A stretch of DNA of 64,000 bases, from NCBI GenBank assembly GCA_029258915.1, contig JAPDJU010000005.1, positions 124,001 through 188,000 of the forward strand, written 5' to 3'. The notes beneath the pieces are model-generated. The model saw only the letters and a program-made list of their open reading frames with translations. It made no database searches and was not told where the DNA came from. The position numbers and the translations under genes are program-made. This DNA is from Thermoproteota archaeon (GTDB taxonomy: Archaea > Thermoproteota > Thermoprotei_A > EX4484-217-1). Below are positions 33,987 to 42,391 of the stretch, piece after piece (within the stretch, counting starts at the first letter, position 1; the number at the start of each line of letters is the position of its first letter).

Positions 33987-34823
33987 ATGGTGCATATGTT
34001 GAGTAGTAACTCAGAGTTCTATAAAGAACTCATTAAGATCATTGAGAAGTATGAAAATCTTAAGAAGGTTAAAGATAAAAATATCAAGAACTTTTCTGAA
34101 GAACTTACAAGGCTTATAAGCATAATCAATAATGCTGCTAAGAAGTATGGTAAAGAATGGTTATACTTTACTGCAGCTGACATTTTTGAAGACATATATG
34201 AAGGTTTTAACGAAGTTTCAGCAAAATATCTGTACCTAGCTATGAGCTATGTGTTAAGGGTTTTTGAAGGACTAATAATAGCATGGTTTGAAGACAGTAA
34301 AGGTTTCTTTAAAGAAAACATAAACCCCATATTATTAGCAGATACAATTGATAGATTAATGTATGCCGTTAAGGGGTTAGAGAATTTTGAAACATATAAT
34401 ACTTTAGGTGGACTATTTAAGAAGCTTGTAGAAAACTTGAACAGGGAAACATATAGAAAAACATGGAACAACTTTTGGGAAAGAGCCAGAAGCTACTACT
34501 TAAAATCTTTAAGTATAAATGCAAACAATTATGAAGCTTATGAAGGACTTGGCGACCTTTACTTACTTCTTGAAGATTATAAAAAAGCCCTAAATTACTA
34601 CACTAATGCTGTATTATTAAATAAAAGCGAAGGAAGATTATGGATTAAATTAGCATGGGTTTTTGAAAAAATAGGTGATATAGATAAGGCCATAGAGGTT
34701 CTAGAAGAATCGTTGAAACATGGTGTGATGAGAGAAGCAGTGAAGAAACTTATTGAACTCTATAGAAGAAAGGGTGTTAAGGAAAAAGTAGAAACGTTAA
34801 ATAGGCTACTAAAAGAAAACTAA
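33987..34823 (+). CDS. TPR repeat protein
   Basis: 278 residues. The C-terminal half holds at least three tetratricopeptide repeats: Y-Y-L-K-S-L-S-I-N-A-N-N-Y-E-A-Y-E-G-L-G-D-L-Y, K-A-L-N-Y-Y-T-N-A-V-L-L-N and A-W-V-F-E-K-I-G-D-I-D-K-A-I-E-V-L-E-E-S-L. The N-terminal 130 residues are helical without a recognised domain. A scaffold or adaptor protein. ATG 33987 is used, with ATG 33996 as an alternative. It lies 28 bases downstream of a C/D box sRNA and may share its transcript. Confidence 0.8.
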   Translation: MVHMLSSNSEFYKELIKIIEKYENLKKVKDKNIKNFSEELTRLISIINNAAKKYGKEWLYFTAADIFEDIYEGFNEVSAKYLYLAMSYVLRVFEGLIIAWFEDSKGFFKENINPILLADTIDRLMYAVKGLENFETYNTLGGLFKKLVENLNRETYRKTWNNFWERARSYYLKSLSINANNYEAYEGLGDLYLLLEDYKKALNYYTNAVLLNKSEGRLWIKLAWVFEKIGDIDKAIEVLEESLKHGVMREAVKKLIELYRRKGVKEKVETLNRLLKEN

Positions 34824-34891
34824 GATTACATGAAACATAGTCGATTGTACAGCTCTACATTACCTTAAATCGATGCTTTGGTGTATGGTTT

Positions 34892-35275
34892 ATGAGAAAA
34901 AAGAGAGTTAAAGGAGGCATCTTAGCGCTGATAGGGTATATTCTTTCTCCACTATCATGGTGGAACGATGCATTTGTCAATATACCACTATCATATGCTA
35001 TTGCTTGCATTTTAGTGTTGTTTCTTCCTAAAGAGTATTTCACTTTACTCTTCATCTTAGCATATAATGGAACTAATGTCTTAGGTTTTGTACTTTTACA
35101 CTTAGGCGTAGAAACTACCGTAAGTAATGAAGTAAAGCTTACTAAAAAGAATATTGTGAAGTACATCGTTGTTTCCGTGGTGTACACATTAGTCGTCTAT
35201 ATTCTCGCTGAACTAGGTTTAGCAAAACCTGCTTTTGAATATTTTACATTCGGCTTAATTTGCGTATTTCACTAA
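34892..35275 (+). CDS. Small membrane protein, 127 aa
   Basis: 127 residues with four hydrophobic segments (about 8-22, 32-46, 47-73 and 89-108) and a basic N-terminus, M-R-K-K-R-V-K-G-G, suggesting a cytoplasmic N-terminal end. No catalytic motif. Unknown function. It converges with the DUF457 membrane protein, the stop codons overlapping by 4 bases. Confidence 0.65.
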   Translation: MRKKRVKGGILALIGYILSPLSWWNDAFVNIPLSYAIACILVLFLPKEYFTLLFILAYNGTNVLGFVLLHLGVETTVSNEVKLTKKNIVKYIVVSVVYTLVVYILAELGLAKPAFEYFTFGLICVFH

Positions 35276-35727
35276 ACTATACTGTAAGTTATTCGAATTA
35301 TGTATAAAACTAAAGCTCCTAAACCTAAAGAGGAAAAAAGAGTGTTAATGAAAAAATCATCATAACGTCTGTTTATAATTTTAAATGTTTTAGAAGTTAA
35401 CGGCCACATAAGTGCTATACCTCTTTTTGTAAATAGGTCAAGCAGCATATGGGTGAAGTACCCTATAAAGAAAGCCTGTAGAAGTAATGTAAGTATAGGT
35501 ATAGGTCTTGTAATTATGAACATAGTAACGTATAATGGACCCAAACCTATTATGGTTAGAGAGAAAACGTTGTGCATGAGCTTTCTATGTTTAAACTTAA
35601 CATCTATATCAGGGAAAACTCCGCCTAATACTGACGCTAAGATTGTAGGCAAAATATAAGTAATATCGGGGTTTATGAGTAGCAATGCCATGCCTGCTGC
35701 AAAGATTTCATGAGTTATTTTTCTCAT
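35272..35727 (-). CDS. YdjM/DUF457-type membrane-bound hydrolase
   Basis: About 151 residues with four membrane segments. It carries the family signature of metal-binding residues: I-T-H-E near the start, F-P-D-I-D-V-K-F-K-H-R and L-M-H-N, then Y-F-T-H-M-L-L-D-L-F-T-K-R-G and L-M-W-P. This is the inner-membrane LexA-regulated/YdjM metal-dependent hydrolase family, whose substrate is not well defined. The start is placed at ATG 35727 (M-R-K-I-T-H-E); ATG 35742 would add five residues. Confidence 0.82.
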   Translation of the reverse strand: MRKITHEIFAAGMALLLINPDITYILPTILASVLGGVFPDIDVKFKHRKLMHNVFSLTIIGLGPLYVTMFIITRPIPILTLLLQAFFIGYFTHMLLDLFTKRGIALMWPLTSKTFKIINRRYDDFFINTLFSSLGLGALVLYIIRITYSIV

Positions 35728-35852
35728 AAACCTACACGCCACCTACGTAGTACATATGAGGAAAATATGTTGATTAGAGTTCTGCCTCATAGCCTTTATA
35801 GGTTATCAATAACATTTAAGTCAAAAGCTAAAGAGTTAGTTATGAGAGCAGT

Positions 35853-36992
35853 GTGAGAAGAATGCTATTTGGAAGCTGGATTCTTTACAGACCAGACGCT
35901 GTTCAGGTATGGAAGAACCAGGATGTTATTCGTAGACTTTCATGGTATTATAAGGTAATGAAGGACATTAAGCCTGCTAAATTCATGATAGCTAAAAGAA
36001 TAGAAGTTCACGATGATCCCAGAAAACTAGACTTTGAAGGTCTATGGGACCTTCATGATAAAGCAGCTAAAGATTTTAGAAGAACATTTAGTGATATAAA
36101 AAATGATAATCTAACCCTAAGTGAACTAGAAAAACCTAAAACAAGCTTTCTAGATGTTAAAATAGAACTTACGAAAAGAATGCTGAAAAAATGCATATTC
36201 TGTGAAAGAAAATGCATGGTAGACCGGGCAAACGGGCATTTAGGCTTAGTCTGTAAGTTAGATTATAAAACATATGTTCACTCATGGTTTCACCATTTAG
36301 GCGAAGAATCCCCATTAGTTCCCAGCGGCACAATATTTTATGGAAGCTGTAACTTTAGGTGCATATATTGTCAAAACTACGACATTAGCCAAACAGAGAT
36401 TTACAGCGGTGTTGAAGTGACAGCTAAAGAGCTGGCTGTAATACAGAAAGAATTAAGGGTTAATGGGGCCAGAAATATAAACCATGTAGGAGGAGAGCCT
36501 ACACCTAACTTGCATACGATAGTTGAGTCATTAAAATACTTAGATATTAATGTTCCTCAATTATGGAATAGCAACATGTACTTAACTGTTGAATCAATGA
36601 AGATCCTAGTAGATATCATAGATATTTGGCTACCCGACTTCAAATACGGCAACAATGAATGTGCCATGAGACTCTCTTCAGCACCTAAATATTTTGAAAC
36701 TGTAACTAGGAATCTCGAAATAGCTATAAAGCATGGCGATATGATTATAAGGCATTTAGTTTTACCTAACCATTTAGAATGCTGCACTAAGCCCATTTTA
36801 AGATGGATAGCTAAGAATCTACCGAAAGATAAAGTCCTCGTAAACATTATGGCACAATACAGGCCTGAGTATTTAGTAGCAAAACATCCTAGTAAATGGT
36901 CTGAAATAGCTAGAAGACCTACACATAAAGAAATGGTAGAAGCATACAGTTTAGCTAAGAGTTTAGGTATAGCATTTGAACCTGTAAGTTAA
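35853..36992 (+). CDS. Radical SAM protein, PflX/COG1313-like
   Basis: 379 residues. A cysteine-rich N-terminal part (C-I-F-C-E-R-K-C-M near 112-120) precedes the radical SAM core, Y-G-S-C-N-F-R-C-I-Y-C-Q-N (CxxxCxxC). H-V-G-G-E-P-T follows. It belongs to the group of uncharacterised homologues of pyruvate formate-lyase activase (PflX), distinct from true activases. There is no glycyl-radical enzyme in the window. It begins with GTG 35853; ATG 35862 is an alternative. It overlaps the convergent zinc-finger gene by 4 bases. Confidence 0.8.
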   Translation: MRRMLFGSWILYRPDAVQVWKNQDVIRRLSWYYKVMKDIKPAKFMIAKRIEVHDDPRKLDFEGLWDLHDKAAKDFRRTFSDIKNDNLTLSELEKPKTSFLDVKIELTKRMLKKCIFCERKCMVDRANGHLGLVCKLDYKTYVHSWFHHLGEESPLVPSGTIFYGSCNFRCIYCQNYDISQTEIYSGVEVTAKELAVIQKELRVNGARNINHVGGEPTPNLHTIVESLKYLDINVPQLWNSNMYLTVESMKILVDIIDIWLPDFKYGNNECAMRLSSAPKYFETVTRNLEIAIKHGDMIIRHLVLPNHLECCTKPILRWIAKNLPKDKVLVNIMAQYRPEYLVAKHPSKWSEIARRPTHKEMVEAYSLAKSLGIAFEPVS

Positions 36993-37228
36993 AGTTTCTT
37001 AGACGACGGTTTTCTCTGTTCACTAAGCTTCAATGAAAATTCATCTAATACTTCTTTAATAGCATTTTTAATTTCCTCTCCAGTAAGTCTTGAAAGAAGT
37101 GTTTTAAAGAATTTCATTGCACAGCTCTTACTATGAAAGGTAAGAGTATATCCTCCAACATCGAGGACTATTCCTTGTCCTTGATAAAATATTCTTCCAC
37201 AAACTATACATTCTAATTTTTTCTTCAT
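36989..37228 (-). CDS. Small TRASH-like zinc-finger protein
   Basis: 79 residues. C-I-V-C-G-R-I-F near the N-terminus and F-H-S-K-S-C-A-M-K-F-F form a treble-clef/TRASH-like metal site (Cys-x2-Cys ... His ... Cys). A helical, lysine-rich C-terminus follows. Such proteins are metal sensors or nucleic-acid-binding cofactors in archaea. Monocistronic; starts ATG 37228; convergent with the radical SAM gene. Confidence 0.7.
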   Translation of the reverse strand: MKKKLECIVCGRIFYQGQGIVLDVGGYTLTFHSKSCAMKFFKTLLSRLTGEEIKNAIKEVLDEFSLKLSEQRKPSSKKL

Positions 37229-37341
37229 CCTATTGTCACCTATATTTCTTCTTTGTAGAAAACATTTTTTAGCAGAACTGCCTTATGCGGATAGGCCTCT
37301 AGACCATGGGTACAATCTAAGGGTAATGTAAGATGCTATAG

Positions 37342-40188
37342 GTGCTTTTAGTGAACGACTGCATAAACAGCGATATACTAAGAAACCTTGTTAGGGAAAG
37401 AGGGTGGCGTAATCTTACATTACCTCAAAAACTAACTATACCTAAAATTAAAGCCGGCTATAATGTTCTTCTCGTAGCTCCAACAGGTTACGGTAAGACC
37501 GAAGCAGCTTTACTGCCTATATTTGAAATGATGCTTAAAAACAATGTTAAGCCTGTATCTGTAATTTACATTACACCTCTAAAAGCTCTAATAAATGATT
37601 TAACGCGTAGACTTGCTTGGTGGGCTAGTAGGCTCGGTTTTAATGTAGCTCGTAAACATGGTGATGTGCCTTCCTATGAAAGAGCTAAGAGATTAAGAAA
37701 AGCCCCTCACATATTAGTTACAACACCTGAAGGCCTTAAAATAGATCTTGACTGGGCTTCGAAATTTAGAAAATTCTACACTAACGTCAAATGGGTTATT
37801 ATAGATGAGGTTCACGAATTAGTTCTCTCTAAAAGAGGAATACAATTGTCTATCCTTCTAGAGAGACTTAAGAAAATAGCTGGAAGAGATTTCCAGAGAA
37901 TAGCGCTTTCAGCAACCATAGGAAACCCGGAAGTTATTGCTAAGCTTATTTTTGGATCATCAAGACGTAAACATGTAGTAATAGAAATAAACGAAGAGAA
38001 AACAATGATTTTCGAAATAGATTCTATAGATGAGGAAAACAATGATGAAGAACTATGGAATTCCATATCAAAGACTGTTATGAAACATGTAGAACAACCA
38101 AGTCTAATCTTCGTTAATTCCAGAGCTGCCGCTGAAAGATTGCATGAGGTACTAGAGAAACATGGGCTAAAGAGTATAGGAGTTCATCATTCCTCGGTTT
38201 CCAAAGATCTTAGATTAAAAATGGAAGATATGCTTAGTAGCAACGAAATTACAGGTGTTATCTGTACTAAAACTCTAGAATTAGGGATAGATGTAGAGAA
38301 TATAAAGAAAGTTATACAATTCCAACCTCCAGGCTCTACTACTACATTACTGCAAAGAGTAGGTAGAAGCGGACATAGTGCTTCCAAGGAATCTCATGGT
38401 GTAATAGTGTGTTTAGGCGAGGTAGACGTTTTAGAGGCATTAGCCACTGCGATTTTAGCTGTAAATAAAGACTTGGAGGAACCATGTATTTTAGAAAAAC
38501 CACTGGATGTATTAGCTAAGGAAATCTTAGGAATCATACTTCAATATGAAGGAGCAAACATAGATACTATATATGAAATAATTAAAGGAGCTTACCCCTA
38601 TAGGAACCTTACAAAGAAAGAATTAATCAACTTACTAAAATATTTAGCTAAAAATAACATAATAACGCTGGACCCTATATCACAAGCGCTTAGAATAGGC
38701 CCTATGTTCTTCAAAATATGGAGATTTAACATTGAAAATGGGTTAAAAACATGGTGGATGAAGAGTTTTTCAGAGTTTTTCACTACAATAAGTGAGAAAC
38801 AATCGTTCCAAGTAAAATATGGGACACGAACTATAGGCGATATAGACTCACATTATGTTTATAGATTTTTAAGAGTAGGTGACGTATTTAGGCTTTCAGG
38901 AAAGAACTGGAAAGTTTTAGAAATAGATGATAATACCATGAGAATTCCTGTTATACCGTCAGATGATGTGGAAGCAGAAATACCTATATGGAAAGGGGAG
39001 GGTATAAGAAGGTCAAGCAAACTTTCAAAGACTATGGGTTCTCTTCTCACAACCTTTATGTCAGGGAGCATGGTTTCCCATAGAAACGTAATAGTTCATA
39101 AAGAAGCCGTTAGAAAAATCACGAAACTTATAAGCAACATAAAAACATATGGCTTCCAAGTTCCTGATGAAAAAACTTTAGTTGTAGAAAAAGTAAATGA
39201 TGAAACAACATTCCTATATTGGATGGGTCAAAATTTAGCCGAAACCCTATCTCATATTCTTATGTACCTTATTTCAGCTAAATACACGTTAAATGTTCAA
39301 GCAAAGGTTTCCCATATAGGCTTTTCAATAAAGGTGAGAGGTGTTGATCCTTTAAAGTTACTACTAAGTATAGATACGAGTGAAGTAGAAGAGCTTATTA
39401 TGCGAGCGTTGGATAGATCTCCTCTATACTACTACACTCTAAGGGAATTACAGCTAAGTTTCGGGAAAATAGGCAAAGTAAGTATGGAGGATAAAATAAT
39501 ACATGAGGAAGCTAAAAGACAGGTTATAGCACGTTACATGAATGTTAATGAAGCTAAGAATTTTATTGAAAAATTAAAGAACGGCGAAATAAACATAGTA
39601 ATCGTTAAAGGTAAGAATTCACCTTTGGGGGGACACATTATAAAGCTGCCTCCTGTAAGACCTTGGATCAAAGATTCCACATTACTGATCATTCAGACAT
39701 TAGAAGATATTGCCTTAACAGCTGATGAGCTTTCAGAAATACTTGAACTACCACGTAGAACTATAGAACATAAGTTAAAGGTACTAAGAAAACCTGGCGT
39801 TGCAGATAGAGTTGTTCAGTTTATAGATGTTGATATAAATGAGTGGAGATGGGTTCTTCTCAGGAATATAAAACATATTTATAAGTCCCCAGAATACAGT
39901 GCATCATTTAAACCACTGGATATGGATGAAATATTTACACTATATATAAAACCTTTAGGTGAAAACTCATATTACACCACATATTTTACGGTTAGAGAAT
40001 TACTTGGTAATATTAGGGAATTCCTACTTAGGGTGCCATTTAATGAAATATATGAAGTAAGAGTTGTTCCATTAAATAGTATTCTTGGAACGTTTACACC
40101 AAAATATTTCTATGTGTCTAAACAAGCACTGCCATACATAACACTTAATGGTGTTACATATCTTCAGATAGCCAAGGGTTATGGGTAA
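37342..40188 (+). CDS. Lhr-type superfamily 2 ATP-dependent helicase
   Basis: 948-residue large helicase-related protein. Walker A is A-P-T-G-Y-G-K-T (about 50-57), Walker B D-E-V-H, motif III S-A-T, and motif VI V-G-R-S-G-H-S. The Lhr-specific winged helix and the beta-sheet C-terminal domain fill the remaining half. Archaeal Lhr unwinds branched DNA and DNA-RNA hybrids in repair. The annotated start is GTG 37342; GTG 37351, with GGTG six bases before it, is equally good. Confidence 0.9.
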   Translation: MLLVNDCINSDILRNLVRERGWRNLTLPQKLTIPKIKAGYNVLLVAPTGYGKTEAALLPIFEMMLKNNVKPVSVIYITPLKALINDLTRRLAWWASRLGFNVARKHGDVPSYERAKRLRKAPHILVTTPEGLKIDLDWASKFRKFYTNVKWVIIDEVHELVLSKRGIQLSILLERLKKIAGRDFQRIALSATIGNPEVIAKLIFGSSRRKHVVIEINEEKTMIFEIDSIDEENNDEELWNSISKTVMKHVEQPSLIFVNSRAAAERLHEVLEKHGLKSIGVHHSSVSKDLRLKMEDMLSSNEITGVICTKTLELGIDVENIKKVIQFQPPGSTTTLLQRVGRSGHSASKESHGVIVCLGEVDVLEALATAILAVNKDLEEPCILEKPLDVLAKEILGIILQYEGANIDTIYEIIKGAYPYRNLTKKELINLLKYLAKNNIITLDPISQALRIGPMFFKIWRFNIENGLKTWWMKSFSEFFTTISEKQSFQVKYGTRTIGDIDSHYVYRFLRVGDVFRLSGKNWKVLEIDDNTMRIPVIPSDDVEAEIPIWKGEGIRRSSKLSKTMGSLLTTFMSGSMVSHRNVIVHKEAVRKITKLISNIKTYGFQVPDEKTLVVEKVNDETTFLYWMGQNLAETLSHILMYLISAKYTLNVQAKVSHIGFSIKVRGVDPLKLLLSIDTSEVEELIMRALDRSPLYYYTLRELQLSFGKIGKVSMEDKIIHEEAKRQVIARYMNVNEAKNFIEKLKNGEINIVIVKGKNSPLGGHIIKLPPVRPWIKDSTLLIIQTLEDIALTADELSEILELPRRTIEHKLKVLRKPGVADRVVQFIDVDINEWRWVLLRNIKHIYKSPEYSASFKPLDMDEIFTLYIKPLGENSYYTTYFTVRELLGNIREFLLRVPFNEIYEVRVVPLNSILGTFTPKYFYVSKQALPYITLNGVTYLQIAKGYG

Positions 40189-40191
40189 AAA

Positions 40192-40938
40192 TTATTCCCC
40201 TATTTCTACAAAATCCTTTAATTTATTATATAAGTCTCTAGGCTTCTTCGTATAAAGCCTTATTCTCGTTACACTTCTACCAGCCATTGCAGCTTCTTGA
40301 ACAATGTCTAAGTCTACGAAGTTTCTTTTCTCATTACATACAATGTTTTTAGCTTTAAGCGGAAAAGTTAAGGATAAACCCGCTCCTGCTTCCGAATATA
40401 TTCCTTTCTCGGTTACTACGTAATCATTAAGTACCATTAATGTTGTGAAGCCTCGACGTTTAACCATAATGCTTTGGCCTAGTCTTGAAATCATTGAAAC
40501 TGCAAAGAAAGTTTCGTACAATATTACATATCTTATGAGACGTTCAAAAAACTCTAACTTTTCAGCTTCACCTACAATAAACCCTCTTAAATGCGGAATT
40601 AGGATAAGTAGTATGAAAATTGCTACAAAAGGTAAAATCATAGATAAGAATTGACCTTTCATTTCAGATATAAGCAAACGGTCTCTGGTCATTAATTGCC
40701 GTACTTCAGCTGCTTTAGCTCTAAATATCCTTTTAGCTTTCTTTACAACGTCTATGTCCTTTACTCTGCCTTTAATCATTTTCCTTGTGAAATAATACAT
40801 TAGTGCTCCGAAGATTAAAATGTAGATAACTATGAATACAGTTATATATCCTGGAGGAAGCAATGCATTTGCAAATGCGAAACTTAACAAAAGCGTTTGG
40901 CTTAAACCATATTGCATAAAGAACCTTTTAAACCTCAT
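40192..40938 (-). CDS. DUF106-like membrane protein (Oxa1/YidC/EMC3 superfamily?)
   Basis: 248 residues with two N-terminal membrane segments, a basic coiled-coil-like cytoplasmic loop (K-R-I-F-R-A-K-A-A-E-V-R-Q-L), two more membrane segments (about 88-113 and 130-147), and a soluble C-terminal domain of about 90 residues. This topology resembles the archaeal DUF106 insertases, but the extra C-terminal domain is unusual and the identity is tentative. It is divergent from the sRNA-rich unit starting at 41029 and converges with the Lhr gene, 3 bases apart. Confidence 0.55.
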   Translation of the reverse strand: MRFKRFFMQYGLSQTLLLSFAFANALLPPGYITVFIVIYILIFGALMYYFTRKMIKGRVKDIDVVKKAKRIFRAKAAEVRQLMTRDRLLISEMKGQFLSMILPFVAIFILLILIPHLRGFIVGEAEKLEFFERLIRYVILYETFFAVSMISRLGQSIMVKRRGFTTLMVLNDYVVTEKGIYSEAGAGLSLTFPLKAKNIVCNEKRNFVDLDIVQEAAMAGRSVTRIRLYTKKPRDLYNKLKDFVEIGE

Positions 40939-40991
40939 TAACAGCTGACCTCAGAATGTAACTTAACTAATCTTATTTAAAACTTTGTGGA

Positions 40992-41005
40992 AATTAATAT
41001 ATTTT
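40992..41005 (+). promoter_or_regulatory. Promoter of the sRNA/41157 transcript
   Basis: ATTAATATATTTTT at 40992-41005 contains a TATA box with an A-rich upstream element. It would start transcription near 41025-41030, almost exactly at the C box of the first sRNA, so the RNA would be at the 5' end of the message. Confidence 0.5.
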
Positions 41006-41028
41006 TGCTCTACAAACTATACTCAGGA

Positions 41029-41078
41029 GTGATGAATGAACCCGGATCTGAAATAATGATTGCATGTGGAAGGTCTGA
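41029..41078 (+). ncRNA. C/D box sRNA
   Basis: C GTGATGA 41029-41035, guide ATGAACCCGGAT (12 nt), D' CTGA 41048-41051, spacer AATA, C' ATGATTG 41056-41062, guide CATGTGGAAGGT (12 nt), D CTGA 41075-41078. Both guides are exactly 12 nt. Predicted targets are AUCCGGGUUCAU and ACCUUCCACAUG; the first resembles a tRNA T-arm sequence. First member of a three-sRNA cluster. Confidence 0.85.
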
Positions 41079-41094
41079 CCATAACATAAAGTAG

Positions 41095-41148
41095 CCGATG
41101 AAGAAAACGCGAAAACCACTGAAAAATGACGAAGTTATCCCCGTCGGA
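41095..41148 (+). ncRNA. C/D box sRNA, D guide complementary to 23S PTC loop
   Basis: C box CCGATGA 41095-41101, D' CTGA 41119-41122, spacer AAA, C' ATGACGA 41126-41132, guide AGTTATCCCCGT (12 nt, 41133-41144), D box CGGA 41145-41148 (non-standard). Bases 41134-41143 pair perfectly with the universal 23S segment CGGGGAUAAC, E. coli C2443-C2452. The fifth base before D faces G2446. The imperfect D box is the main doubt, but its 3' end resembles that of the sRNA at 41750. It ends 8 bases before the ATG at 41157 and overlaps that gene's GGAGG. Confidence 0.65.
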
Positions 41149-41156
41149 GGTTTAAA

Positions 41157-41744
41157 ATGAAATTTTCAAGGAACATACATTTAATTGCTAATTTAAAACC
41201 CCAGATTCTGATTACAAAGATCATAAAGGAGGCTAAAAATTATGGGTTAAATATTGTAGAAATTAACGAAGAAGAGAGAACAGTTAGACTTATTGTTCCA
41301 CTTAAAATGTATCCTATTATACCTGAAATTGCTAGAAGATTCTGTAGCTATGTTGAATACCAAGTGGTCTCTAGGGCTAGACATGGTCTCTCTGCTGCAA
41401 AACTTAAGAAAATATATAAAGAGTTAAAGAACGTGGAAAATATTAAATGCTGGCTTATTGAACCACCGAAATCTTATGCTAGAATTTTGGGTTTACATAC
41501 GACGGCTCATGGTGTAGTATTTATTGAAATTTATCCCGCTAGAGCAGGTGTTAAAGGTAAGATTATGTTAAAATATATAGGTGAAAAAACTACATGCACC
41601 ACTACTTATTTCTTAACAGTAACAGTATCACACACGTTTTTTACCTATATTAGTAGAGAAAAATTCTACAACGTTATTGAGAAGGCAGCAAAGAGCTTTA
41701 TTCTTTGTGAGAAAGTGTTAAAGAATTTGCTAGGTAAATTATAG
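41157..41744 (+). CDS. Uncharacterised protein encoded between C/D box sRNAs
   Basis: 195 residues of unknown function. Mixed alpha/beta with a basic central part (S-R-A-R-H-G-L-S-A-A-K-L-K-K-I-Y). Two strand-rich regions follow, H-G-V-V-F-I-E-I-Y-P-A-R and T-T-Y-F-L-T-V-T-V. No membrane segment or cysteine pair. It starts at ATG 41157 behind GGAGG (41147-41151). Two C/D sRNAs precede it and one follows 5 bases after its stop, all on the same strand, so it probably shares a transcript with them. A link to RNA modification is possible. Confidence 0.65.
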   Translation: MKFSRNIHLIANLKPQILITKIIKEAKNYGLNIVEINEEERTVRLIVPLKMYPIIPEIARRFCSYVEYQVVSRARHGLSAAKLKKIYKELKNVENIKCWLIEPPKSYARILGLHTTAHGVVFIEIYPARAGVKGKIMLKYIGEKTTCTTTYFLTVTVSHTFFTYISREKFYNVIEKAAKSFILCEKVLKNLLGKL

Positions 41745-41749
41745 AATAG

Positions 41750-41805
41750 GTGATGAATGCCCTATCCTTTGAGGACACCCGATGAAGTAAAGTAATCCCG
41801 TCTGA
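41750..41805 (+). ncRNA. C/D box sRNA
   Basis: C GTGATGA 41750-41756, guide ATGCCCTATCCT (12 nt), D' TTGA 41769-41772, spacer GGACAC, C' CCGATGA 41779-41785, guide ending AAGTAATCCCGT, D CTGA 41802-41805. It starts 5 bases after the stop of the unknown gene. Its 3' half (CCCGTCTGAGTTT) resembles that of the sRNA at 41095 (CCCGTCGGAGGTTT), suggesting duplication. The D guide does not match the same 23S site. Confidence 0.78.
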
Positions 41806-41808
41806 GTT

Positions 41809-42360
41809 TCAAACCTTCTTTATAGTTTTTGTCGTCACATCTTGATAAACTAAAGCTGCGCTTTTTAAAACTTCTAATAACTTAACTTCTTCCCTACTTA
41901 ACTTCTTAACTTCATCTAAAGGCAATGGTAATTTATTTAAGAACTCATTTAGCTTAGGCTTGTATACAAGGTACGCTTTTCCAGCTGCATATATTATGTC
42001 CAAAACTCCATCATAAATTAACCTTTCTACTCTTTCACGTGAAACTTTAATTCTATCCATTGGGTATACTACAACATCTTTCATGAACTCTACGAATCTA
42101 TTATGTTTTGCCTTAGCTGTTTCTCTTCTTGTACTTACAGTCCTTTTTAACTCGCTTACCTCTTTCTCAAGTACGTCTATTCTCTCCATAACTCTATATA
42201 TTAAGTCACCAAAGCGTTCTACTCTAGCTTCTATAAGAAATCTTAAAACATCGTTAATACTTACTTCCTTTCCAAATATTTTCTCAATAAGTTCTCTTAA
42301 GTGCTCTAATTTTTCAAATACTTCATCTGTAACTATAATTGTTTTAGGCATTATTTCCAC
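41809..42360 (-). CDS. RHH DNA-binding protein with coiled coil and shared C-terminal module
   Basis: 183 residues. Residues 4-55 form a ribbon-helix-helix (K-T-I-I-V-T-D-E-V-F-E-K-L ... V-S-I-N-D-V-L-R-F-L-I-E-A). A coiled coil follows (V-M-E-R-I-D-V-L-E-K-E-V-S-E-L-K). The C-terminal domain has L-P-L-P-L-D-E-V-K-K-L ... L-L-E-V-L ... L-V-Y. The last domain is homologous by eye to the C-terminus of the winged-helix protein at 7677-8417. Likely DNA-binding regulator or architectural protein. Divergent from reverse gyrase only in the sense that it lies just upstream on the same strand (31-base gap). Confidence 0.8.
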   Translation of the reverse strand: MEIMPKTIIVTDEVFEKLEHLRELIEKIFGKEVSINDVLRFLIEARVERFGDLIYRVMERIDVLEKEVSELKRTVSTRRETAKAKHNRFVEFMKDVVVYPMDRIKVSRERVERLIYDGVLDIIYAAGKAYLVYKPKLNEFLNKLPLPLDEVKKLSREEVKLLEVLKSAALVYQDVTTKTIKKV

Positions 42361-42391
42361 GAACTAAATTACTGTATTAACGGTATAAATT

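Noticed and set aside
41750-41805. D guide of the third sRNA also targeting the 23S PTC
   Set aside because: The guide (GTAATCCCGT) lacks a G and has an extra A compared with the 41095 copy, so it no longer pairs with CGGGGAUAAC.
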